A stretch of DNA of 64,000 nt from Pseudoalteromonas sp. T1lg48 (GCF_002964785.1 NZ_PQCC01000004.1:558001-622000); one strand, 5' to 3'. Counted from the first letter of the stretch, positions 53,375 through 62,651 are shown. Numbers and translations are program-made. Notes: generated by a model not told the origin, from the letters alone.

Positions 53375-53791
53375 ATGAAACTTTTGCTGATTTTGATATT
53401 ACTTATGACATTAGCCGCATGTCGTAATGACGAGCGCGATCAATCCCAATCGACCACGTCGGCACAAACTTACTTCACCTTAGACAATAATGGTGAAAAA
53501 ATCCGCTGGCGTGGGCAAAAATTACTGCCGGGAACCCGCATCGACAACCTCAGCAATGGTGAGCCGGGGCTCGTCGGCAGAGACTTTGTCGTCACCAGCT
53601 CGGCACTGCCCTATCAGCAGCTGACACCTCAGTACACAATTACCCAGATTGCCGGTGATAACTATCGCTTAAGTGCAACCGCAACCCTGGATATGGCCGC
53701 CGAAATGGCTCGTTTAAAAGCTTTGCCCGAGCTCACCTTGGTCGAGCTGCAAATCGATTACAGCCCCATCACCGAGCTACCCCAATACTAG
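53375..53791 (+). CDS. Small lipoprotein of unknown function
   Basis: 138 aa. Lipobox in LILLMTLAACRNDERD, then a mostly beta chain (TYFTLDNNGEKIRWRGQKLL, ITQIAGDNYRLSATATLDMA, LTLVELQIDYSPITELPQ). No family recognised. The good signal and coding bias support a real gene. It lies divergently beside the M36 protease with a 73-bp gap and 95 bp before the next barrel gene, so it may form a unit with that gene. No residues suggest an enzyme. Confidence 0.72.
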   Translation: MKLLLILILLMTLAACRNDERDQSQSTTSAQTYFTLDNNGEKIRWRGQKLLPGTRIDNLSNGEPGLVGRDFVVTSSALPYQQLTPQYTITQIAGDNYRLSATATLDMAAEMARLKALPELTLVELQIDYSPITELPQY

Positions 53792-53886
53792 GCGGATTAC
53801 ACCCCTTTTTTGCCAGATTAGTAACGCATTGAATGTAAAAATAATTTGCTATACTAACAGTTTGATTTGCGAGCAAGACAGAAACT

Positions 53887-55050
53887 ATGGAAGGCGCCTG
53901 GCCCCGACGCATCATTTTTTGGTTATTGCTACTTCTGGGCTACTCTTCCCAAAGCTGGGCGCAGCAGGAGCCCGACTTAAGCCAAACGCCATTACCGGAA
54001 AAACCACGGCGCTTCTTACCGGTGCCAACCATCATCACCGAGCCCGCCGTTGGTGCCGGGCTGGGCCTGGCCGGGCTATTTTTCCATGACAGCGAAAGCA
54101 ATAAGGATAAGGCCACTACGGCTACTCCCATCATGCCCAGCGGCATCAGCGTGATTGGCGGCGCCTATACCAGTAATCACTCACACCTTTTCGCCCTGGG
54201 TCATCTGGCGTTTTGGCGCCAGGATACCCTGCGCTATCGCGGCGCCGTCGGTTATGGCGATATTAACCTCGACTTTTACAGCCTGGGTCAACTGCAACTG
54301 GGTGAGCCGCTAAAGCTCAACTTGCGTGGCCCGGCGCTAATACAAACCTTGAGCGCCCGTTGGCGCGACTCACATTGGTTTTTTGGTGCCAAACAACTCT
54401 ATCGTCATGTCGACATCAGCCTCGCCGAGTCGCCCTTAAGCGTCTTTGAAGGGCGTTGGATTGATGAAATCAATCACATTCTTGAGCAAATAGAGATAGA
54501 GAACAACACCTCTGGCTTGGGCCTGGTTGCCGAATACGATTCCACGGATAGCCCCTTTAACCCCGAGCTCGGTTACAACTACAATCTGGAATATATGGTC
54601 TTTGATAGTGCCCTTGGCAGTGATAGCGACTACCACAGCTATGTGTTTAGCGCCCTAAACTACTGGCATTTAGGCAATAGAGCGCGAGTTGCCTTGCGCC
54701 TGGACTATGAAGGGGTAAGCAATCAGGGCGCTGGCAATTTACCCGTCTATGTGCTGCCCTATATCGACCTACGGGGTATTGCCAAGTCACGCTACCAGGG
54801 TGAAGATATAGTCGTTGCCGAACTTGAGCTCGGTTATCACCTCAACGATCGCTGGAAGGTTATTGCCTTTAACGGCATAGGCCGTGCCGCCAATGGATGG
54901 GATAAGATGTCTTCGGCAAGCAGCAAAACCACATTTGGCACCGGATTTCGCTACCTGGTCTCACCACGTTATGGCTTTCGCATGGGCATAGATGTCGCCC
55001 ATGGCCCAGAAGAAAACGCGATATATATTCAAGCCGGCAGCAATTGGTAG
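53887..55050 (+). CDS. Omp85/surface-antigen D15-like outer-membrane protein
   Basis: 387 aa. Signal peptide (IIFWLLLLLGYSSQSWAQQE), a short periplasmic segment without clear POTRA domains, then a beta-barrel with the family beginning VPTIITEPAVGAGLGLAGLF and late strands LDYEGVSNQGAGNLPVYVLP and IDLRGIAKSRYQGEDIVVAE (R-G-x-x-x-x-R-Y, as in the Bac_surface_Ag barrel of BamA/TamA-like proteins). It ends GSNW, not in Phe. Short POTRA-less members are known in marine bacteria, and their cargo is unknown. The stop overlaps an upstream alternative start of the next gene, suggesting co-transcription. Confidence 0.82.
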   Translation: MEGAWPRRIIFWLLLLLGYSSQSWAQQEPDLSQTPLPEKPRRFLPVPTIITEPAVGAGLGLAGLFFHDSESNKDKATTATPIMPSGISVIGGAYTSNHSHLFALGHLAFWRQDTLRYRGAVGYGDINLDFYSLGQLQLGEPLKLNLRGPALIQTLSARWRDSHWFFGAKQLYRHVDISLAESPLSVFEGRWIDEINHILEQIEIENNTSGLGLVAEYDSTDSPFNPELGYNYNLEYMVFDSALGSDSDYHSYVFSALNYWHLGNRARVALRLDYEGVSNQGAGNLPVYVLPYIDLRGIAKSRYQGEDIVVAELELGYHLNDRWKVIAFNGIGRAANGWDKMSSASSKTTFGTGFRYLVSPRYGFRMGIDVAHGPEENAIYIQAGSNW

Positions 55051-55115
55051 GCTGTGGCAATAACAACTTAAATGCCCTATTTGCAGTAAGGGACTTTGCT
55101 AGTAAGGATAGAAAA

Positions 55116-55901
55116 ATGAAATACGCTTTGTTGACCCTGTGCACACTCCCCTTATGCAATGGTGTTTTAGCCAAAGAGCAAGACGTCGCCGATATGTCGG
55201 ATCCGCTGGCGATCTACACCCAGGTTGGCGGCGGCGCCACAGACAAAGGCGTTAATTTTAAACTGGGTCAAGCCTACGACACGGGTGATGACGCTACCGC
55301 CGCCCAGTTTGTAGTGGAGGCCAAGGGCCTACTCGGCGATACCTTGGGCTGGCGCTCTGAACGCCATACCACACAGTCCCTCGACTCACTGCGTTTTCGT
55401 AACTTTGCCGTTACCCTGCAAAGCCTGCGCGCCACCCAGCTTGATGTGAACTATAACTTTCGCGCCAACCTGGTTGCCGATGAAAGCGCCGACATTTCCT
55501 ACTCTCTTATCCAAGCCCTGCCACCTAAGGGAGCGTTCAACTTTTATCCCCTGGCGGGGGTTGGCGCCTCAATCGGTAAAGATGAGCGCCAAAGCGATGG
55601 CAGCATAGACGATGGTTACTCGTTAATGGGCAGCTACGGCCTGATCGGCATGTATGCAAAGGTTAATTTAAACGACAAGATCTGGCTCAACTACAACCCT
55701 TTTTGGCTGACAACCCTCACCGGTTCGAGTACCTACAAGGACAATTATTACGGCCTCAATGAGCGTAACATTTTGACCCATGAGTTTGCCGCTAGTTACC
55801 AGATCACCCCGCGCCTGAACGTGCGCTACTTTGCCAACTGGAACGAAAACGTCGATATTTTCGATGGCGATCACCGCATCGAATTCAATTACCAGCTCTA
55901 A
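55116..55901 (+). CDS. Outer-membrane beta-barrel protein of unknown function
   Basis: About 261 aa from the ATG at 55116 with AAGGAT upstream. Signal peptide (LLTLCTLPLCNGVLAKEQDV), then strands rich in aromatic residues and Asn (RATQLDVNYNFRANLVADES, MYAKVNLNDKIWLNYNPFWL, ITPRLNVRYFANWNENVDIF) with final strand HRIEFNYQL. This suggests an outer-membrane barrel of 10-14 strands. I do not recognise the family. It lies 65 bp after the Omp85-like gene and may be its operon partner or cargo. Confidence 0.75.
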   Translation: MKYALLTLCTLPLCNGVLAKEQDVADMSDPLAIYTQVGGGATDKGVNFKLGQAYDTGDDATAAQFVVEAKGLLGDTLGWRSERHTTQSLDSLRFRNFAVTLQSLRATQLDVNYNFRANLVADESADISYSLIQALPPKGAFNFYPLAGVGASIGKDERQSDGSIDDGYSLMGSYGLIGMYAKVNLNDKIWLNYNPFWLTTLTGSSTYKDNYYGLNERNILTHEFAASYQITPRLNVRYFANWNENVDIFDGDHRIEFNYQL

Positions 55902-56024
55902 CGTCCAGATTAGCATTGCACTGGCGCGTCTTGCAGGATAAGTTATTGAATAATTGTCCATATTCTGGTCTTTAAGCGCTCGAAGGGCATAAAGCCAGTA
56001 TGAAAGTGAGGGAATAGTATTGCC

Positions 56025-58292
56025 ATGTACTTGGGTATATTAAGGAAAGTCGCACGGATATTGACGCCATTACTTCTGCTCAGTGCCCTTAGCAATACCC
56101 AGGCATCAGAGCAGCAGTGCCAAAGCTGCCATCAGGAACAGGTTGCCGACTGGCAGGCCTCCCACCATTATCGGGCCATGAACCCGGCCAGCGCCGAGTT
56201 TGTCCTCGGCGCTTTTGATGGGCAGCGTATTGCCTTTGAGCAGCAGATGCTTACTCCCAGCAAGGAAGGGGATGATTTTGTGCTGTACCGTGAATACCCG
56301 GACGGCAGCAAAGAGAGTGAAAAGATTCACTACACCTTCGGTTATCAGCCATTGCAACAATACCTGGTCGCCGATGAGCGTGGAGGCTATCAGTTTATCC
56401 CCTTGGCGTGGGACAGCAGGGCCAAGGAAGAAGGTGGCCAACGCTGGTTTATCTTGCATCCGCAACAGCGCAGCATGGATGAGTTTCATCACACACAAAT
56501 GGGACAAAACTGGAACCATATGTGTGCCGACTGCCACAGCACCGACTTTAAAAAGCAATTTTCCTCCCAATCGAATCGCTTCGCCTCAACCTATAAAGCC
56601 ATCAATGTCAGTTGCGCCGCCTGCCATGGCGATAGTGAGCAACACCTGCAATGGGCCGAGGGCGATAAGAACATAGCACACCAGGGATTTAGTAAAGACA
56701 TTGGCACTCAGATAGCACTCTTTAGCCGCGATGCCGATGGCTCCCTGTTACCTCAAGGGGAAGTCAAACAGACCGCACAGATCGCTCAGTGTGCCACCTG
56801 TCATGCGCGGCGTTCGCAACTGGGCGATCGCAACAATCAGGCGGAGCTATTGGATACCTTTAAGCCCGCCCTTATTACATCGCAGCTTTATCATGTGGAT
56901 GGGCAAATCCTTGACGAGGATTATGTTTGGGGCTCCTTTTTACAAAGCAAGATGTACGCCGCCGGCGTCACCTGCAGTAACTGCCATAACCCTCACTCGG
57001 GCAAACTAAAGCTGGACGGCAACCAAACCTGCACCCAGTGCCATGACAGCAGTCAATATCAAAGCACAGAGCATCATGGCCATCCGCTTGGCAGCACCGG
57101 CAGCCAGTGCGTCGACTGCCACATGCCCAGCACCACCTATATGCAGGTTGATCCCCGCCGCGATCACAGCCTGCGCGTACCGCGCCCAGATCTCAGTGTA
57201 CAAACCCAGGCCCCAAATGCATGTAACGGCTGCCATGAGGACAAAACCCCGCAATGGGCCATGAACGCCATTAAAACCTGGCACCCAGACTCTAACTACT
57301 TGGGCAAAAGCCATTTTTCTCAGGCATTTTATGCCGCCGACCAAGGCCTACCAACGGCGTCTCAATTGCTGACCCGTATCGCTCAAAGCAGTGAGTATAC
57401 AGATATTATCCGCGCCTCGGCTCTGGCGCGTATGGCCCGTTACCCGGATAAAAACACCCTGGTCGCCATCAGCCGAGCAGTTAGGGATGAAGAGCCGTTA
57501 AAGCGTTTGGGGGCCATCGAGGCCGCAAGGGGATTTCCATTGCCACAGCGCTATACCCTGCTAAAAACCTTGTTGGCTGATCCGCGTCTGGCTATTCGCA
57601 CCGGTGCAGCCCGTGCGTTGGCGGCGATGTTGGTGGTACCCTTTCCAAATAACTTACAGGATGCGCCCAGAGCCGAGTTGGCAAAAGCGCTGGAGGAATA
57701 CCGACAAACGGAGCGTTACAATAGCGAGCGCGCCAGTAGCCATACCAATTTAGGTAACCTGGCCTTGGAGCTGGAGCAAATTAAAGTGGCGCGCCAACAC
57801 TATGAACAAGCCATTGCGGTGGAACCCATTTATATCCCCGCCTACGTCAATCTCGCGGATCTATATCGGCGCCAAGGCGATGAAGGCAAGGTACGGGCGG
57901 TACTCACACAAGCATTACAGCAGGATGCCAACAATGCCGATGTGCATTACGCTCTGGCCATGAGTTGGGTGAGAGAGAAAAACAGACCCAAGGCCAAAGA
58001 GCATCTTGCACTCGCCGCCCAATATGGCAGCGTAAATCATATCTACACTTACGGCTTGCTCCTGAACGAAATGGGTGAGACTCAGGGCGCTTTAACACAG
58101 TTAGCACGGGCCTTCGCCCTTGATAGCAATAACGCGGATCTGTGTTACACCCTGGTACAAATTCACATAAACGAGCAAAACTACCGCCAGGCTCTGCGCT
58201 ATGCCACCCGGCTACAAGAGCTGGTGCCACGAGATCCTCAAATAGCGGCACTGGTAGAAAAGCTCACCCTGATGCAGTCGGTCACGCCCTAG
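56025..58292 (+). CDS. Octaheme c-type cytochrome with HEAT and TPR repeats
   Basis: 755 aa. Signal peptide (KVARILTPLLLLSALSNTQA) then eight CXXCH heme sites: CQSCH, CADCH, CAACH, CATCH, CSNCH, CTQCH, CVDCH and CNGCH. These fill the first 400 residues, as in cytochrome c-554/hydroxylamine-reductase-like proteins. The second half has HEAT-like segments (RLGAIEAARGFPLPQRYTLL) and three or four TPRs (SHTNLGNLALELEQIKVARQ, YIPAYVNLADLYRRQGDEGK, NNADLCYTLVQIHINEQNYR). It is exported to the periplasm. Such heme-plus-TPR proteins are often annotated as predicted oxidoreductases in sulfur or nitrogen metabolism; the substrate is not known. Probably in an operon with the methyltransferase gene. Confidence 0.92.
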   Translation: MYLGILRKVARILTPLLLLSALSNTQASEQQCQSCHQEQVADWQASHHYRAMNPASAEFVLGAFDGQRIAFEQQMLTPSKEGDDFVLYREYPDGSKESEKIHYTFGYQPLQQYLVADERGGYQFIPLAWDSRAKEEGGQRWFILHPQQRSMDEFHHTQMGQNWNHMCADCHSTDFKKQFSSQSNRFASTYKAINVSCAACHGDSEQHLQWAEGDKNIAHQGFSKDIGTQIALFSRDADGSLLPQGEVKQTAQIAQCATCHARRSQLGDRNNQAELLDTFKPALITSQLYHVDGQILDEDYVWGSFLQSKMYAAGVTCSNCHNPHSGKLKLDGNQTCTQCHDSSQYQSTEHHGHPLGSTGSQCVDCHMPSTTYMQVDPRRDHSLRVPRPDLSVQTQAPNACNGCHEDKTPQWAMNAIKTWHPDSNYLGKSHFSQAFYAADQGLPTASQLLTRIAQSSEYTDIIRASALARMARYPDKNTLVAISRAVRDEEPLKRLGAIEAARGFPLPQRYTLLKTLLADPRLAIRTGAARALAAMLVVPFPNNLQDAPRAELAKALEEYRQTERYNSERASSHTNLGNLALELEQIKVARQHYEQAIAVEPIYIPAYVNLADLYRRQGDEGKVRAVLTQALQQDANNADVHYALAMSWVREKNRPKAKEHLALAAQYGSVNHIYTYGLLLNEMGETQGALTQLARAFALDSNNADLCYTLVQIHINEQNYRQALRYATRLQELVPRDPQIAALVEKLTLMQSVTP

Positions 58293-58322
58293 CTGACTGC
58301 TCATAAAAATAAGGAGACAAGA

Positions 58323-58775
58323 GTGGCGCTAAAAATCCCACCTTTGGTTCTGATGCTGCTCGCTGCACTCATAATGTGGCTGGCCGCTATTCTGACTCCG
58401 GGTTTGACCTTCCAGCTTTGGGGGCGCTTTGGTTTTGCCTTGGCCTTGATGCTTATCGGCGCTGTCGTTGCCGCTCTAGGCGTGCTGCAATTTCGCCTGG
58501 CCCAAACCACCGTCGATCCACGCTACCCACAGCAATCGGCACGCCTGGTAAGCGGCGGTATTTATAGAATCAGTCGCAACCCCATGTACCTGGGATTCTT
58601 ACTTATGTTGAGTGGGTGGGCGCTCTGGCTTGCCAACCTAGCGGCAATCCCTGTTTTGCCCTTGTTTGTTATCTACCTCAACCGTTTTCAAATACGGCCG
58701 GAAGAACATTTTTTACGGCAAAAGTTTGAGGAGGAATACAAGCGCTATTGCCTCCGAGTGCGGCGCTGGCTTTAA
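58323..58775 (+). CDS. Isoprenylcysteine methyltransferase-like membrane protein
   Basis: 150 aa from a GTG with AAGGAGAC upstream. Four membrane segments (LVLMLLAALIMWLAAIL, FGFALALMLIGAVVAALGVL, MYLGFLLMLSGWALWLANLA, IPVLPLFVIYLNRFQI) and the ICMT/PEMT signature: LVSGGIYRISRNPMYLGFLL, then RPEEHFLRQKFEEEYKRYCL with the terminal R-R-W-L. Family members methylate prenylated or lipid carboxylates or amines with SAM. The substrate is unknown. It follows the octaheme cytochrome by 30 bp. Confidence 0.9.
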   Translation: MALKIPPLVLMLLAALIMWLAAILTPGLTFQLWGRFGFALALMLIGAVVAALGVLQFRLAQTTVDPRYPQQSARLVSGGIYRISRNPMYLGFLLMLSGWALWLANLAAIPVLPLFVIYLNRFQIRPEEHFLRQKFEEEYKRYCLRVRRWL

Positions 58776-58785
58776 TTAGCAGATA

Positions 58786-58815
58786 GCCTCACTCAGCAAT
58801 CTTGCCGAGTGAGGC
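58786..58815. terminator. Convergent hairpin between methyltransferase and sulfatase
   Basis: GCCTCACTC/GAGTGAGGC stem with a 12-base loop, between the two stops. No T run. Confidence 0.65.
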
Positions 58816-58822
58816 AAATAGA

Positions 58823-60319
58823 CTAGCGATTAGTCGATGCCGATTTAGCCTTACTGATGGCCTCGTTAATATTAAGCGAGGCCGCCTCTTGGCGTGGCGG
58901 GAATTTTTCAAAAGTCTTGATATGTTCAGTCAACAAGGCAATAGCTGGCTGGAATACCCAACTTTTCTTCATGATCTGATGGAAACCGGTGACCCCATCA
59001 TAGTGCTCCATGGGATCCTTACGCAGGTTAAATAACTTGGGCATGGTGTGCGTTACCAGGTCTTCATAATAACGACCGCCAGGTTTAGAGGCAAAGTGCA
59101 TCTTCCAAGGGCCAACACGTACCGCGGTCAACTGCGACTCGTAATAGTAGAAAAAGTGGTTACGCGCCGACTTTTCAGTCTTGCCACGCCAATACGCGAG
59201 GTTATTTTCACCATCGATATAGACATTAAATTCCTTTTCCATGGCTTTACGCAGGTTTTTCTCGCCCACCGCCGCGGCTATGGTAGGAAACACATCTTCA
59301 TGAGAAGAAATACCATTGAGCTTTAACCCCGCCGGGATCGACTTGGGCCAGCGCACCATAAAGGGCACGCGCACACCGCCTTCCCAGGTGGTCATTTTCT
59401 CACCGCGGAACTTAGTAGTACCGGCATCGGGCCAGGAGCTTTGCTCGGGGCCATTATCCGTGGTGTAGATCACTATGGTGTTGTCGGCAATCTTAAGCTC
59501 ATCGAGCTTATCCAAGAGCTGACCCACATGACCATCATGCTCGATTAAACCACTGCCGAACACATCTTCTTCCGAGCTGATCTGCGTGGCCAGATGGCGG
59601 CTTTCTGGTTTAAGGTGGGTATACACATGCATGCGACTGGGCGCATGCCAGATAAAGAAGGGTTTATCCGCTTTAACCGCCCGCTCCATAAAATCGAGAC
59701 TGCGAGCGAGCACCTCTTCGTCGAATGTTTCCATGCGCTTGCGCGTTAGCGGCCCGGTATCTGTAATGCGACCATCGGCATAGGCCTCGATGACGCCACG
59801 CGGACCGAACTTTTTCTTAAATTCTTTGCCCTTTGGATAGTCTTCCTGCTCTGGCTCTTCGGAAACATTGAGGTGATAGAGGTTACCGAAGAACTCATCA
59901 AAGCCATGACGGGTAGGTAAATGCTCATCCAGATCGCCTAAATGGTTTTTACCAAACTGCGCCGTCATATAGCCGCGCTCTTTTAAGAACTCGGCCATGG
60001 TCGGATCCGCTTCTTTAATGCCCAGCGGGTTACCCGGCTGCCCGACCGTAGTCAAGCCGGTGCGCACCGGCAGCTGACCCATTAAAAACGCCGCACGTCC
60101 GGCGGTACAACTGGGCTGGGCATAGTGATCGGTAAACAGCGCGCCTTCGTTGGCGATGCGGTCGATATTGGGGGTGTTGTAGGTCATGCCGTGTGAGTAT
60201 GCGCTGAGCGACACCTGGGCAACATCGTCGACCATAATGGCGAGTACATTAGGATCATCTTTCGCATTTACCGCAAGCGATAACAATCCTGCCATCACAC
60301 CTATCAATGGCAATTTCAT
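58823..60319 (-). CDS. Arylsulfatase A (type I, formylglycine)
   Basis: 498 aa. Signal peptide (LIGVMAGLLSLAVNAKDDPN), metal ligands in IMVDDVAQ, the maturation site PSCTAGRAAFLMGQLPVRTG (Cys71 to formylglycine), and IYTTDNGPEQSSWPDAGTTK with Asp-Asn. The core C-T-A-G-R differs from the usual C-x-P/S-x-R by having Ala at the third position, which is seen in a subset of sulfatases. The chain continues through FMVRWPKSIPAGLKLNGISS. It hydrolyses sulfate esters in the periplasm. Divergent from a paralogue at 60562; no maturase is nearby, so an unlinked anaerobic sulfatase-maturing enzyme or FGE is needed. Confidence 0.95.
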   Translation of the reverse strand: MKLPLIGVMAGLLSLAVNAKDDPNVLAIMVDDVAQVSLSAYSHGMTYNTPNIDRIANEGALFTDHYAQPSCTAGRAAFLMGQLPVRTGLTTVGQPGNPLGIKEADPTMAEFLKERGYMTAQFGKNHLGDLDEHLPTRHGFDEFFGNLYHLNVSEEPEQEDYPKGKEFKKKFGPRGVIEAYADGRITDTGPLTRKRMETFDEEVLARSLDFMERAVKADKPFFIWHAPSRMHVYTHLKPESRHLATQISSEEDVFGSGLIEHDGHVGQLLDKLDELKIADNTIVIYTTDNGPEQSSWPDAGTTKFRGEKMTTWEGGVRVPFMVRWPKSIPAGLKLNGISSHEDVFPTIAAAVGEKNLRKAMEKEFNVYIDGENNLAYWRGKTEKSARNHFFYYYESQLTAVRVGPWKMHFASKPGGRYYEDLVTHTMPKLFNLRKDPMEHYDGVTGFHQIMKKSWVFQPAIALLTEHIKTFEKFPPRQEAASLNINEAISKAKSASTNR

Positions 60320-60561
60320 AACTTCTCCTTGATTATTAGCAAGATAAAAATAGGTTTAAAAAATGATTGAGTAATTAATTATTAAACCCTAGTAACTATA
60401 GACGATGGTTGAAAAATAACGGTGATTTCTCAAAAGCGGGACACTTTTTATGATTAAAATCAATCAAGAAGATAAGGCGTTCATAAATCAACCTTTTCCT
60501 TGTTGTAGTAGTAGGAACTGCTATAAATAATGTGGACTCATATAATTTCAAGGAGAGAGCT

Positions 60562-62088
60562 ATGTTACGTTTCGCAGTATTTATATCCTGCCTGTTAACC
60601 TGTATTCCCAGTTTTTCCGCCGACAAGCCCAATATTTTGGTGATATGGGGCGATGACGTCGGCATGTGGAACATCAGCGCCTATCACCGCGGTATGATGG
60701 GTGGAACCACTCCCAATATTGATCGCATTGCCAATGAAGGCATGATGTTTATGGATCATTACGCGCAAGCTTCTTGTACGGCAGGTCGTGCTGCGTTCAT
60801 TCTCGGCCAATACCCTATTCGTACAGGTTTGAGTACTGTGGGCCTACCCGGCGCTAAAGAAGGTATTCAAACTTCCGATCCAAGTTTAGCGACTATGCTT
60901 AAAGCACAAGGCTACACTACGGGTCAGTTCGGTAAGAACCACTTGGGTGACCGTGACGAGCACTTACCAACCAACCACGGTTTTGATGAGTTTTACGGCA
61001 TTCTTTATCACCTTAATGCCGGTGAATATACTGAACAATATGACTACCCTAAAGACAAAGCAACCCAAGAGAAAGTTGGTTTACCTCCTTTACGTGGCAT
61101 CGTCCATTCAAAAGCACTGGGTAATGGCAAACAAGAAATCAAAGACCTGGGCCCATTTGGACAAGAAGTACAACGCAATATCGATGAAGACGTACTCAAG
61201 GAATCAAAGCGCTTCATTCGCGATGCGGTTAAGTCCGACACGCCATTTTTTGTTTGGCACAACACCACCCGCATGCACTATCGCACCAACCTCAACGAAT
61301 ATTATGAAGGCCGCAGTGGCTACGGTATTTATGCGGACGGCATGATGGAGTTAGATGATGATGTAGGTGAGTTACTCAACCTGCTTGACGAACTCAAAGT
61401 GGCTGATAACACCATCGTCATGTTCTCAACAGACAATGGTGCAGCATCAAACTCCTGGCCTGATGGCGGCAACCAACCATTCCATGGTGAAAAAGGTGTG
61501 GGTGGCTGGGAAGGCGGATTCCGTGTGCCTATGCTGGTTAAATGGCCTGGTCACATTCCGGCTGATGTTAGCACTGGCGAATTCATGACGATGGAAGACT
61601 GGATGCCAACTATCATGTCATGGGTCGGTGAGAAAAACCTTAAAGAAGAACTACTTAAAGGTAAAAAAATTAACGGCCGTAAGTACAAAGTACACCTGGA
61701 CGGGTACGACCAAAGTGAATTATTGCTAAATAATGGTAAAACGAAACGTAAAGACTTCTACTACTTTACCGAAGCAACCTTCCACGGTTTACGCTATAGC
61801 GACTGGAAACTACTGTTCACAGAGCAAAATCATTGGTTCCGCGCAACACAAGAGGCGCTCACATCACCTTACTTGATTAACCTTAAGCTTGACCCGTTCG
61901 AGCGCTTCACTGAAGCACGTGGTTATGATGAGTGGGCGGAAAACCGTACTTGGATTATGGGCCCTGCGGGACTGCAAATTAGCAAGTTCGTAGAGACATT
62001 TAAAGAATTTCCACCAACTCAGAAGAGCATGAGCTTGCAAGTAGATGACGTCAGCAAGTTTATTAATAACCAGGCTATCAGCCGCTAG
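60562..62088 (+). CDS. Arylsulfatase B (paralogue)
   Basis: 508 aa from the ATG at 60562 with AAGGAG upstream. Signal peptide (FAVFISCLLTCIPSFSADKP), IWGDDVGMWNISAY metal site, ASCTAGRAAFILGQYPIRTG (Cys72 to formylglycine), HLGDRDEHLPTNHGFDEFYG, FSTDNGAASNSWPDGGNQPF and KWPGHIPADVSTGEF. It shares the C-T-A-G-R core with its divergent neighbour and about the same layout, with an insertion of about 15 residues near residue 190. Codons are visibly more AT-rich than in the paralogue, which fits high expression or a separate origin. A hairpin follows the stop. Confidence 0.95.
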   Translation: MLRFAVFISCLLTCIPSFSADKPNILVIWGDDVGMWNISAYHRGMMGGTTPNIDRIANEGMMFMDHYAQASCTAGRAAFILGQYPIRTGLSTVGLPGAKEGIQTSDPSLATMLKAQGYTTGQFGKNHLGDRDEHLPTNHGFDEFYGILYHLNAGEYTEQYDYPKDKATQEKVGLPPLRGIVHSKALGNGKQEIKDLGPFGQEVQRNIDEDVLKESKRFIRDAVKSDTPFFVWHNTTRMHYRTNLNEYYEGRSGYGIYADGMMELDDDVGELLNLLDELKVADNTIVMFSTDNGAASNSWPDGGNQPFHGEKGVGGWEGGFRVPMLVKWPGHIPADVSTGEFMTMEDWMPTIMSWVGEKNLKEELLKGKKINGRKYKVHLDGYDQSELLLNNGKTKRKDFYYFTEATFHGLRYSDWKLLFTEQNHWFRATQEALTSPYLINLKLDPFERFTEARGYDEWAENRTWIMGPAGLQISKFVETFKEFPPTQKSMSLQVDDVSKFINNQAISR

Positions 62089-62098
62089 TCATGGATCG

Positions 62099-62122
62099 CA
62101 GGCAGGGTTCATCCCCTGCCTG
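62099..62122 (+). terminator. Hairpin after sulfatase B
   Basis: CAGGCAGGG/CCCTGCCTG stem with loop TTCATC, 11 bases after the stop, followed by an A/T-rich but not T-only stretch. Confidence 0.65.
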
Positions 62123-62434
62123 ATATAGAGCGATAAAGCACACTGGATTGCGACAGCCAAATAAATCACTTGCTTTATCTATTTTACATGGGTATATTAT
62201 CGGATTGCCCGCTCATCCTCAGTTAGTGGGCAATGCACATCTTAAAATGTGCGCGTGTGATGCCTTTCCTTGATCCAGTCAGTCCCATCCCGAAATTTAT
62301 AACGCCTTAAAAGTCTGACAAAGATTAACCGGGTGCTGCCTTTTTGTAACAGCAGTAAACCCCAATGCCGCGTAATTGACGCCGCTTTCCAGACGATAAT
62401 AAGGCAATTTTAATGCGCCCTATGGCGCCAAGAA
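62123..62434. other. Intergenic region without a gene
   Basis: 312 bp. A short stem GCACAT-CTTAAA-ATGTGC at 62235-62252 is the only structure seen. The rest should hold the promoter of the 60-aa gene; no coding frame or repeat is supported. Confidence 0.45.
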
Positions 62435-62617
62435 ATGAGTTTTATTATGTCCTATTTATATAACAATCAACGTATTGAAATTACCCTGCCGATAGCGGGT
62501 ATTTCTATTAACAAACGCCGTATGGCCATTAGTCACCATCAAGGTAAAAGCTTTATCGAGTTTGCAAATAACGCCGATATGCAAGGCTTTATGCAATGGC
62601 TAAAGGGCCAGGCCTAA
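62435..62617 (+). CDS. 60-aa orphan protein
   Basis: Family not recognised. The chain is basic and probably beta-rich (YLYNNQRIEITLPIAGISIN, KRRMAISHHQGKSFIEFANN, ADMQGFMQWLKGQA) with no signal peptide or membrane helix. A second Met four codons on may be the true start. The gene has its own terminator directly after the stop, which supports it as real. Possibly a cytoplasmic or nucleoid-associated small protein, but nothing proves a role. Confidence 0.6.
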   Translation: MSFIMSYLYNNQRIEITLPIAGISINKRRMAISHHQGKSFIEFANNADMQGFMQWLKGQA

Positions 62618-62621
62618 AACC

Positions 62622-62651
62622 AAAAAAGGGAGCGTTTAGCTCCTTTTTTTA
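62622..62651 (+). terminator. Terminator of the 60-aa gene
   Basis: GGAGC/GCTCC core with A-rich left arm and a T7 tail, loop GTTTA, starting 5 bases after the stop. Confidence 0.85.
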
